Part shown: positions 10,774-20,800 of the stretch, piece by piece
How positions within the stretch are numbered: the stretch's first letter is position 1
Layout of the letters: every line of letters starts with the position of its first letter
DNA from: Nemertoderma westbladi
Taxonomy: Eukaryota > Xenacoelomorpha > Nemertodermatida > Nemertodermatidae
Direction: 5' to 3'
DNA: 64,000 nt
Assembly (NCBI GenBank): GCA_032718475.1
Contig: JAUCBJ010002007.1
Location: 58,835 to 122,834, forward strand
Made by a program: the position numbers and the translations under genes
The notes under the pieces: generated by a model
What the model was told of the DNA's origin: nothing
The model's input: only the letters and a program-made list of their open reading frames with translations
The model's database searches: none

Positions 10774-12436
10774 GGGGGGCACTCTGTAATTAAATTTTTT
10801 TTTTGAAGAATTTTGGTCATTTTTTTTATTTTTTGTTCTAAGCCGATTTTTAATGGAGATTCCAAATATGCAAACGGTTTGACAGAGCGACTTTTAGTTT
10901 TCGAGATATATGGACTTTCGTACACCTTAATCTGGCACAAAAATATCCAAATTTTTCGTATTTTCACTCATAAGAAGTTTATTTTCGGTTTTCTGGTGTA
11001 TCCAGTGTAATGTTGCTTAGCAACTGTATCTAAGCATCAGTGGCGGTAAATTTAAACGAGTATCTGTGAACATTAGTCCCTTTCCCTTGTACTGTCTGAC
11101 TGTGAATTCGGCTCTAACGCAAATCTGTCCCTACCCACACTGCCGTACCGGTAGTGTGGGTTAATTTTTTTGGTTAGGGTCAACATAGTCAGAACCCCAA
11201 CCTAACTGTAATCTAACCCTAACCCCAATATTAACCGTTTGCTCCCTAATCCTAGCTGGAACCGTCTGCCTAACCCTAGCTCATGGTAGCTAGAACAGTC
11301 ACAGCTGTTAGGTTAGCCTAGGATTCTGAAATTCTGATTACACGAATTACAAGATTGCAGTAGTATATGCCCAGAACGTAAATGTCAAAATCACAGGGAC
11401 GGATTTGCATTATTACCGCGGATACTGTACTGCAATAAACTGCAATGTACCCGCAACACTAACCGTGGTACATGTTCCACCGATCAGCATTATACTGCGT
11501 ATACTTGGTCAAGATGGGCCCCAGGGTCTTTCGATCGAGCAGTGAAGTTCAACTTGAGTTGTCAGAGTAAGAGCGCTCTAACGGGATCACTGCCTAAACC
11601 GAAGAAGCAGAAGATGGATATTTCGAACTTTTCGGCTGGTACACAGTCTAAGCACAGTTTGCTCCAGTTTTGATCGTTCCCTATTATATTTTATATTGTC
11701 ATACTCACTATATTTTATTAATTAATTAATATACATCGTATTGGCGATCTTTACTTAAAACCGAAAATTCCGCATGTAGCACATGGAGCACTACATGTTA
11801 AAAAAAATAAATTCGTAAATTGAGTTATTTTAACTGAAAATATTGCAAAACTAAGATATTTTTATCAAACTAATCTGCTTTCGAACTTTAAATTGGATTT
11901 ATTCCTATTTCATTTTTTTGCACTTTTTTATATTTTAAAATGCTACTACTTGTAGGGAATTGGTCAAAACTGGCTGATTTTTGGCATGCGTGGTCTTGAT
12001 GAAGTGTTTTAACTATGCAATTGACAAAATTTTGAAATTTTGATTTTAACCAAAGTTATAGTCAAAATTCGAAATTTTTTGTGACTTTTTCGAGTTTTTT
12101 AGTTATTTTTGGTGAAAAATTTCGAAAAAATGGAATAATTTTAAAAGTAAGACAGATGTTTAAATTCTGTCAATTGCATCGTTTTATAACATTGTTCCGG
12201 ACATTCGAACCAAATTTTGAACAATTTGAATCAAAATTGCGGTTCTAGAAGCCTTTTTTTAAAAATTTGAATAAATTATGTTAATTAGCAAAATTAAAAT
12301 TAAAAAAAAAATTTTTTGCGATTTTCAGTTTTTTGGATCTATATTACATAGGTTTGCCAAATATTACTATTTTTGAACATAGTCCCGCGCCAAAATTAAG
12401 AAAATAAAAACGTCATTCAATTACAGAGTGCCCCCC
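10774..12436. mobile_element. Nested TTAA-flanked element, 1.66 kb
   Basis: TTAA copies at 10770-10773 and 12437-12440 bracket inverted termini that match perfectly for 18 bases (GGGGGGCACTCTGTAATT) and imperfectly beyond. The G-rich end differs from the CCCT end of the surrounding element, so this is a different family. No transposase frame is present. The middle (11000-11700) is less AT-rich and has a few CCCTAACC words, but nothing recognisable. Confidence 0.75.
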
Positions 12437-12499
12437 TTAAATATTAATTATAACATCTCTATTTTTGATTTACACCGGTTTTTTGGTGTTAGCAATTGG

Positions 12500-13345
12500 A
12501 TGGAATTCATATAAATTGATTTAGAAATTTCAAACTTGTTTTTTTTGGCGGGTGCCAAATTTTGGTGCCAGCACCAAATTTTGAAATATGTAAATTTTGT
12601 AAATTGATTATTTGAAACTTGATTTTTACACAATTGGGGTTTTTTGGGGTTCTGGTTTCGATGAAATATATACGAGTTGCACCAAGCGTATCAAACTTGT
12701 ATTTTTCGGTGCTGTGTGCAAATTTTGGTGCTAGCACGAAATTTTGAAAATCCATTCAATAGATAAAATTACTTGTGACAATTTATTTCTTGCATTTTAG
12801 AGGTTTATGGCTGTTCTGAATTCAATGGAATATATAATTCTCGAACTAGTCCTCGAAATAGTCCGAACTAGTTCTTGTATTTTGCGGAGGTGGGTGCAAA
12901 ATGTGGTGCTAGCATCAAATTTTGAAAACCATCAAATATATCAATGTCATCTTGTTTCTTGCGTTATAAGGGTTTGTTAGGGTTCTGAATTCAATGGAAT
13001 CAGTAAAAATTTCATAAGAGTTTTCAAACTTGTATTTTTCGCCGGTGGGTGAAAATTGTTGTTTTGCACCAAATTTTGGAAAATGAGTAAATTGATCAGT
13101 ACAATGAGTATGACAATGAGTACAATGAGTAATGAGTGGCCTTACTGCAATCATCTTGTTTCTTGCGTTATACGGGTTTATGAGGGTCCTGAATCCGATG
13201 GAATCAATAAAAACAGCACTGGACATCGCAAACTTGTACTTTTTGGTGATGGGTACGAAATTTGGTGCTAGCACCAAAATTTACCAAATTACGCCGAAAA
13301 ATACAAGTAGCAATTCCATTAGAATTAGAATCCAGCGCCCTAGAA
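12500..13345. repeat. Decayed tandem array, 160-200-bp units with a central palindrome
   Basis: Words such as TCAAACTTGTATTTTTCGG followed by TTTGGTGCTAGCACCAAATT recur at about 12532, 12689, 12871, 13032 and 13231. TTGGTGCTAGCACCAA is a perfect palindrome, and most units keep it or a near copy. A GAGTACAAT microsatellite interrupts the array near 13100. Short open frames here are by-products. Confidence 0.7.
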
Positions 13346-13863
13346 AACCTTAAAATGTGAATTTATAGCATCACATAAGTGAATTAAAAATTTTGTGTTC
13401 TAACTGAAAAGTGCTGGTTACTTGTTTTTTTCATTTTTTTCCTACGCAGAGAGGACTAAACAGCCATTTATAGTATAGTAATCATATCATTTTTAAATAT
13501 TTTCCAATGTATTTTGCGACCCAGAAAACCTGTATTGAAAAACAATTAGCCGAAAAATGTAACTTTCAAATTTTGTGAACATTGTGCACTACTTGTAATT
13601 TTGGTGCTGCAATATAACCACCCCAGTACATTTTTTCGAAATTTTTTTTCGGTCGGATCCAGACTAGTGATACCTACGTACAAACAAAAAATCAGACGTT
13701 TTCGTAAAAATTTGTAGATTTTAGAGGGGGGGGGGGGGGGGGGGGGGTGTCAATATGACCCCCCCCCCCCTGGTATTTGTACAACATTTTATAGCCCGGT
13801 ACTTAATAGGGTTAATATGAAAAGTACAATTTTGAGACATTTTATATCACTGTTGGGAAGCAG

Positions 13864-14300
13864 GTTGAACAACCTAAAACTGAGAATCAGAAGCAGGGAT
13901 ACCTTTGGCTGAAGCAACACAAACTGGTACGGAAGCACCTTTTGCAGGGGGTACATTTATTGTATTGAATGGAATGGTACAATTTTCTAAAGGATATGCC
14001 AACCCTGGCTGGGGCCGCTGGGGTATGATTACAGATTGGCTAATACTCTGCCATAGTGGAAAATTTGAAAAAGTTTCGGAATCTGAAAGAGAATGCAAAT
14101 CAGTATTAGCCATTGAGTAGGAATGGAATGCTTGGGTTGACATATTTGAAGAAAATAATGGAAGAAATAATGATTGTACCTACGAAATAGTATGCCCCGA
14201 CTGTCTCCCTATAAATAAGTTAAATGTTTCTTTATTACAGGTTGTCATTGGATTTGAGGGACCTTAGAATGGGAAAGATCCAAAGCTAGGTAAATGTTCT
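13864..14300. other. Left flank of the BEL/Pao insertion, unidentified
   Basis: A minus-strand frame of 89 codons (13874-14143) is open but carries no known motif. It shares strand and moderate composition with the ORF on the other side of the retrotransposon (26529-26852), so both might belong to one interrupted transcription unit. That is inference. Confidence 0.3.
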
Positions 14301-14837
14301 TGTGACGGGATCCAAGAGGGATCCCGATTTATCCGGTGTGGTATTTAGTCCACGCGTCCCCGCCGTGTGTAAGGGTGAAATAAAGATAATTGAGTTCTGA
14401 AGTTCGGTGTATAATAAGAGGTTATAAGATATAGATATATTGTGAATGTGTACAAGGCGGGATACGGTAACTAAAGTCCCGTGATCCCCTAACTAAACTA
14501 ATTGGCTGTACCCTACGCTAGCACTGCTGCACTGAGATAACTGAATCACTGATTAATAGGTTATTGGTTATATTGCACGGTGGCCTTACTGCTACTCAAT
14601 CGATGCCATTCCCCCCTCTGATTGGTTAATACCCTTGTTGGCGCCCCGTGGAGTATTCCCGTTCACTCCACCTGTTCTCCTTGGGTTAGGGGTTTGGCCC
14701 CTGACCCTCTATTGTGTGCTTCCTTCCCACTCTTATTGGGGTGGCGCGAGTGGGTTAATTGCCCAATCTCGTGGCCCCCAATATTGCTTATCGGCTAATA
14801 ACTTTATGGGGTGTTGGCGGGATTGAATAAGCTAACA
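14301..14837 (-). repeat. 3' LTR of the BEL/Pao element, 537 bp
   Basis: In sense the LTR starts TGTTAGC directly after a G-rich polypurine tract and ends CCCGTCACA, giving the usual TG...CA ends. Its last 81 bases are identical to 26448-26528, which defines the 3' boundary at plus 14301. An AT-rich stretch in sense (around plus 14400-14450) could hold the core promoter and polyadenylation signals. Confidence 0.85.
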
Positions 14838-14846
14838 CTCCCCCCC
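14838..14846 (-). promoter_or_regulatory. Polypurine tract of the BEL/Pao element
   Basis: In sense the nine bases GGGGGGGAG abut the TGTTAGC start of the 3' LTR, the normal place for plus-strand DNA priming during reverse transcription. Confidence 0.75.
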
Positions 14847-14849
14847 ATG

Positions 14850-15544
14850 CTATCTTCCCGGTAAGAAGATAGCATCAACCAAAAAAGTGCGCTACAATCC
14901 CGCTGGATCCCGATCTAATATCGGGTGTGGGGTGGAATTCTTTTCTCTCGGGGTCGGCTTTCCAGGCCGCCCCCTATGGGTATGATATCGCTACCCTGTG
15001 TGCCTGGCGTCTCATGTCGGGCCGGTCGCGCTCGCCTCCCACGCAACTTTTGTTTCCCCAACATTTTCCCCTATCTCACCTTCACTCTCATCCTAACTCT
15101 CTCATACCCCCGTACCTCCTCGTCCCTTACTCAGCCTCTCATTCTCCCCCCCCCCACACTAGAATTGCGTTCGCACTCTCTCCGCACTTTACACTCTTAT
15201 TCCGGTTCTCAAGTCCACTTTGACTGTTTTATCTCTCCTGACGAACCTCCCCCCCCTCTCGTGCCGCCGCACTCAAGAAGTGTGAAATTGTCAGTTGTCT
15301 CGTCCATAGTGTCATAGTCAATTGTCCCCCAGTCCCAGTAGCTAATTGAGAAAGGTTGTATGACTATAGTACTTACTCCAAACGTATGTATTTTACTGCT
15401 AATCACTACGTACGTACATACAAATTGCACTTATATAGTTATTTGCATTAATTAAATTTATACTTAATAGTTCGTACGTTACATGCGGCGCCTTCCAGGC
15501 GCACCACGTCCCAGTCTCAGTCTCATTCCCTTGCCTCCGGGAAC
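14850..15544 (-). other. 3' untranslated region of the BEL/Pao element
   Basis: Between the stop of the exonuclease-like ORF and the polypurine tract no conserved frame is seen. The sequence is purine-rich in sense. Open frames on the opposite strand here lack any domain. Confidence 0.6.
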
Positions 15545-16558
15545 TCATCTGTACCTCCTCACGTCCTCCTCCCTGGCCCGTTTCTTGGTTATCACTGTTC
15601 CTCTGGCATCATCCGCTTTCTGCTTCCGGACCTTCGCTGCCACTTCCTTGCTGATCCCGGTCGTCGGCTCCTTGGGCGCTGGTGTTATTAAAGCCCGATA
15701 CCGCTTCGCCGGTGGCCCCTCAGAATGGCCTGGTTGTTTCCCTCGTGTGGCGTCCCATAGGATCATCTTCATTGCCTTTGGTACGTGTTCCGCCAAGAAA
15801 TCCCTAAACTTCCCCCAATCCATTGGTTTGTGGCATACGAGCCCCAATAATTGGCCCATCGCCACCGCCCCGCATTGGCCTGAGTTCTCGACCACCCCCA
15901 ATCCATCCGGTGCCGTCATAGCCATAAAGACTTTCTGCATATCCAGGAGGTTGGTGGCGTCCGGACCGATGATCCTCTCCGCGTCCTCGCGAATCGCCGA
16001 TCCCACTTTCGTCGTCGACTTCTCTCTTACTAAGACCTGTACCGCTTTCGGCAGTCGGTCTAATTTCGGCCCGTCCTTCTTCCCATACGTCCCTAGGTCG
16101 AATAAGAAGATGTCCCCATTTGGCGCTGCCAAATGCAAGAGTATGGTCCTGGCCGACCCTGCCGTTCCTCGTCTCGAACCCGCTTCGTCTTCCACGGTTC
16201 CCTCGTCATCTAGGATCATATATCCTCCTCTGTTGACGGACTCTATGAATCTTTTCCAGTCCTTCCTCGGCGATTCCCTCGGATACTTCGGAATCCCGAA
16301 CTTCGCCTCGTCTCCTTTCACTACGTAGTGGAAGTGTTGGAAGATCGCGTTGTCCAGCGACGGCGTCCCGTAGGTCCCGACCAACCGCTGTTCGTGCGCC
16401 TCCCGGAAGTGATCCTGCAGCGCTCGTGCCGCGTGACCCCTTTCCAACCTCTCGTAGTATCCTCTCGTCTTCTCCTCCGGGTGTCTTTCGGTGAAATCCA
16501 CCAATATTTCTTTTCCTCCTGACTCCGCTTTTCTCTTCCTGATCAGCTTACTCGCCAT
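15545..16558 (-). CDS. DEDD-type 3'-5' exonuclease-like protein encoded by the BEL/Pao element
   Basis: The best start is the ATG at 16558 (G at -3 and G at +4), giving 337 residues (MASKLIRKRKAESGG...). Residues 114-210 resemble the RNase D/WRN exonuclease fold. Exo I is MILDDEGTV (D117, E119), followed by the beta strands TILLHLA and DIFLFDL. Exo II is KVGSAIREDAERI (D192), followed by NLLDMQKVF (D206). The distal motif MILWDATRG (D269) sits where Exo III is expected, but the usual Tyr or His four or five residues before that Asp is not obvious. Residues 1-105 and the basic tail (KKRAREEDVRRYR) match nothing I know. The ORF lies between pol and the 3' LTR, where env may sit in other retroelements. 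A CCTACAG acceptor-like site is about 21 bp upstream of the ATG. It is intact. Fold assignment is by motif reading only. Confidence 0.62.
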   Translation of the reverse strand: MASKLIRKRKAESGGKEILVDFTERHPEEKTRGYYERLERGHAARALQDHFREAHEQRLVGTYGTPSLDNAIFQHFHYVVKGDEAKFGIPKYPRESPRKDWKRFIESVNRGGYMILDDEGTVEDEAGSRRGTAGSARTILLHLAAPNGDIFLFDLGTYGKKDGPKLDRLPKAVQVLVREKSTTKVGSAIREDAERIIGPDATNLLDMQKVFMAMTAPDGLGVVENSGQCGAVAMGQLLGLVCHKPMDWGKFRDFLAEHVPKAMKMILWDATRGKQPGHSEGPPAKRYRALITPAPKEPTTGISKEVAAKVRKQKADDARGTVITKKRAREEDVRRYR

Positions 16559-17073
16559 TCCGAACACTACACTCGCTCACCTGTAGGGTGGTGCCTTACC
16601 AAGGCGCAATACAGATGAGTGATGTACTAAGATGTTTCCTACAGTTCGATAATGGCCTACTTTTCTACTTAACTGCGCCTTTCAAGCTTAATTTAATCTA
16701 ATTAATTTCGGAGCTAGTAAATCAGCCTAATTTACAATTTCCCTCCTTTACTTTTATTATGTTCTAGAACGACTTTCCTTGTGTTACCACTATTTTCCGA
16801 TTTTAGCCCTATTCTATTTATTTATTTATTTTGCTTTGATTCTACTGTCCTACTACTTACTACTGCCTATGGATTTATTCTATTCTCTCTCTGATCCATA
16901 TTCTGGCCTACTCAGTGGGCCTATGCAGTACAGCAGTATGCGTCGTGTGGCCACACGATTTATCCAGCTGCACTCATATGCCCCCCTCTCGCTACTAACT
17001 CTACTTACTGCTATCTAATATCTATATCCTATTTTTTACCCCTTTTACCTCTTACTCTCTCTTTCTAACTAAT
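16559..17073 (-). other. Leader between satellite block and exonuclease-like ORF
   Basis: No coding frame is recognised. In sense, CACCACCCTACAG/GTGAGCG directly precedes the exonuclease-like ATG and looks like an acceptor followed by a donor-like word. It could serve a spliced subgenomic mRNA; this is inference. Confidence 0.35.
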
Positions 17074-17690
17074 GGTACTACGTACCCTCTAACTCTAACT
17101 CTAACTAGGTACTACGTACCTACTAACTCTCTAACTATCGGTACTACGTACCCTCTAACTCTAACTAGGTACTACGTACCTACTAACTCTAACTCTATCG
17201 GTACTACCTACCCTCTAACTCTAACTCTAACTAGGCATTACGTACCCTCTAACTCTAACTCTAACTAGGTACTACGTACCTACTAACTCTCTAACTATCG
17301 GTACTACGTACCCTCTAACTCTAACTCTAACTAGGTACTACGTACCTACTAACTCTAACTCTATCGGTACTACCTACCCTCTAACTCTAACTCTAACTAG
17401 GCATTATGTACCCTCTAACTCTAACTCTAACTAGGTACTACGTACCTACTAACTCTCTAACTATCGGTACTACGTACCCTCTAACTCTAACTCTAACTAG
17501 GTACTACGTACCTACTAACTCTGACTCTATCGGTACTACCTACCCTCTAACTCTAACTCTAACTAGGCATTACGTACCCTCTAACTCTAACTATCGGTAC
17601 TACGTACCCTCTAACTCTCTAACTAACTCTAGGTACTACGTACCTACTGACTAACTAACTCTAGGTACTACGTACCTACTGACTAACTAA
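17074..17690. repeat. Satellite-like block inside the retrotransposon, 166-bp higher-order period
   Basis: The block is built of CTCTAA hexamers alternating with palindromic GGTACTACGTACC-type words. The marker AGGCATTA recurs at 17233, 17399 and 17565, giving a 166-bp higher-order unit. In sense the hexamer is TTAGAG, one base away from the animal telomere repeat TTAGGG. The block lies 3' of pol and 5' of the exonuclease-like ORF. The open frames crossing it are repeat artefacts. Confidence 0.85.
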
Positions 17691-17801
17691 CTTTTATTTT
17701 ATTTTTTATTTTATTTTATTTGTGTGGGAAGGGCGTCTCGCCCTCAATCCCACCCCCCTCAGTCCAAAACTTGGACGACTAAACTTCACTCTAACTCCGC
17801 T

Positions 17802-20800
17802 CTAAGGTGCTCCTTCTAAGAGACAGCATTTACCTACCGCTCTCCTGTAGGTTTTTCTGTTCTTCGCACCTATCTTTCCACCTATCCGCACTTCCACCGA
17901 TCGGACTCTTCCGTCCTCGTCGGAGTAGGTGCCTACAACTCTCGCCAACCGCCATTGGTTGTTGATGATAGTATCATCCGTGACGATTACGAGATCTCCC
18001 TCTCTTAACTCCCTGTTTGGCTTCCTCCACTTGCTTCGCTTATGGAGTGTGGGTAGGTATTCTTCCACCCACCTCCTCCAATACTCTGCGCTAATCGCTT
18101 TAGCTACTTTCCAACTTTGGCGGGAGTGTATATCATCTGGGTCTACACCCCGCATATCGATGGTCGCTGGCCTTTCCATTAGAAAATGGCTAGGCGTCAA
18201 CACGTCTAATGACTCAGGGTCATCATTCTCCGGATATAGCGGTCTGCTATTAATGATCCCCTCGCACTTTGCAAGTACTGTCCGTAAGACGTCTTCAGTG
18301 ACCATGTGGGTGTTCATCAGCTTCGTCATTAGACGTTTTGAACTGCCCACTAGTCTCTCGACGCATCCTAATGTATGTGGTGCATACGGCGTCCTTCTCT
18401 CCCACTTCACTTGTCGTCTTCTCATGGCTGCCCTGACTTCTTCTCCCTCCAAGATGTCTAAGGCCTCTGCCATCTCACTCTCTGCGCCCACAAAGTTGGT
18501 GCCGTTGTCGCTGTATATCACTGCGATCGTCCCACCTTTGCGGTCCCTAAACCTTTCTAAGGCGTTAATGAATGCTGATGCGGTTGCATCTTGGGCGAGT
18601 TCTATCCCTACCGCCCGCGTATTGTTGCATACGAAGATAATACCGTAGCGTTTCTCCGTGTGTCGCATCACCTTGATCTTTATCGGCCCGAACATGTCCA
18701 CACCGCAATGCGTAAATGGCGGGTCGTGCTGTCTTACCCTACTCGCCGGTAGTGGCGCCATCTCCTGTACGGCTCGCTCCTTCTTCGCTCGTCGGCAGGT
18801 CTGGCACTGTCCCACTACCGCTTTCACCTTCTTCCTTAATTGTTTGACCCAATAGGTCCTTCTTATCTCCGTGAGGGTTCGGTTGGTGCCCCCATGCAGT
18901 ATCGATTTGTGGGAGTCCCATATGATCTGGTGGACTATAGGCGATCCTGTGGGAATGATGATGGGTTTTGGTGGCACGACTATACTGTTGTTATATCCCA
19001 CCCTAGAATTCATTACTAGGATCCCATCCTCGTTGAGTTGTGGCGACAGCGTTATCAACTCGCTATCCCGTCGGAGATGTTGTTGGTTACCGACACGTTC
19101 CACCTCGTCGCCGTAGTTCTTGCGTTGTTCATAGCGGATCACTGCCTTGGCCGCTCCTTCCAGATCTATGGTTATCCTGGTCTTCTTGTCCTTGCCGACT
19201 CCCGCAAGGAAATTCCCAAAGGCTCTCCAGTACGCCACTAGTTTCTTGGTCTTATACCAACTGGAACTGTAGCTGAGGAGTTTATCCGTCGGGTTGTCGC
19301 ACAGTTCCCTTCCTGGTTGCACGTCCCTAATCTCCCTCACCATCTGGGAGTATATCTCTTCTCCCTCTGAATCTCCCTCTCCTTCTGATACTGGTTCCGA
19401 GCCCGGGTCCACCTTCTTCATCAGCGGCCAGGCCTCTCTATCGCTCAGAAATTGTGGCCCATGTTGCCACAATACTTCCTTCTTCATGAAAGTGTGGCGT
19501 TCCACGCCCCTCGACAGCAAGTCCGCTGGGTTCTCGTCTGTTGGGCAGTAGTGCCACCTTTCCAGTTCTGTGCTCGCCCTTATTTCGTCCACTCTATTCG
19601 CGACGAATATCGGGTATCTCGTCTTTTCGTTGTGTAGCCAACCAAGCACTACCATGGAGTCCGTCCAGTAGTGTGTCTCCACTATGTTGGGAATTGTATC
19701 CACTAGGTAGGCTGTGGCTCTAACTCCTAGTCTCGCGGCTGTCAATTCTAACTTGGGAACAGATGCTGAATCTGGCGGCGTTGACTTAGCTTTGCTAAAG
19801 GCTAGTCTGGGCTTGTGAGGCCCCTCTCGTTGTACTAAATAGAGTGCCGCTCCGTATGCCTCTAACGACGCGTCGGAGAACATATGTAGGTCCAGATTCG
19901 TCATGTTCCCGTCCGGGAAATACACTCGCGGCATGTTGTATGTTCCCATCCTCTCCAAGTCTCCTGTCCATTTGCTCCACTGTTTCTTGATGTCTTCTGG
20001 TACCTCTACGTCCCACTCATCCTTCAACTTGTATACTCTCTTGAGTATCTGTTTCCCCGTGACTAGTAATGGGGATGCTAGGCCTAAGGGATCGTATATC
20101 CTTGCTATATACGATACGTAACCCCTCTTCGTATGGGTGTCTGCGCCCTCCTGGCTCAGCTGATACTTCAGTTCGTCTGTTTCCCTATCCCACACGATTC
20201 CCAAGGCCTTCTGCTGGGATTCCGTTCTCTTAATCGCCATGTCCTGTCCTTTGGTTGTTGTAGGGTTGTCCATGGTCGATTCTGGTTTCTTGTCTTCTAT
20301 TTCCCTGATAAATTCTTCTGAACTGGATTGGAATTTGGTCAGGTTGAAGCCGGATCCTTTCAGGATGTCGCGAACCTCGCGCCCTGTTTCCAGTATCTCC
20401 TCAACCGTATTTCCAGACTCCATGCCGTCGTCTACGTAGAAACCGCGTCTGATCATGTCGACGGCCCTACTGCCATATCTATCTTCCTTGCCCTTTACCG
20501 TGTCTCTCACTGCCATAGTCGTCGTAAATGAGGACGACTTGGCCCCCATATTTTGTACTACCATCTTATACGCTGGTATTACCGGCGGTTCTTCTTCGCC
20601 GTTATACCATAAGAAGCGTTGACTGTCACTATCTTCCTCTGTTACTCGGACTTGGTTGAACATGCCTTCTATGTCACACGTGAAGGCGTGTTTCCCATTC
20701 CTAAATCTAAGTAGTACTTCTATGCCCGAATTGTATATGTTTGGGCCCTCTAGTAGGTAATCGTTTAAGCACTTTCCGTCGGTCTTTGCCGATGCATCGA

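Larger units (their letters stand above)
10564..13811. mobile_element. Non-autonomous TTAA (piggyBac-type) element, 3.2 kb
   Basis: TTAA at 10560-10563 and at 13812-13815 flank inverted termini beginning CCCTATTAA. The TTAA target and a CCCT-type end are the hallmarks of piggyBac elements. Just inside both ends is the palindrome GGGGTCAATATGACCCC, bordered by long G or C runs (10577-10590, 13722-13772). No transposase is encoded. A second TTAA element (10774-12436) and a decayed tandem array (12500-13345) fill the interior. Confidence 0.75.

Noticed and set aside
11180-11285. CCCTAACC words as interstitial telomere repeats
   Set aside because: Only a few scattered, irregular copies occur, not a tandem array.
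15483-16328. Plus-strand 281-codon open frame
   Set aside because: It is antisense to the exonuclease-like ORF, has no domain, and its openness follows from the codon bias of the minus-strand gene.
17406-17654. Plus-strand repetitive peptide (YYVPTNSLTIGTTYPL)
   Set aside because: It is only a translation of the 166-bp satellite block and reads against the retrotransposon.
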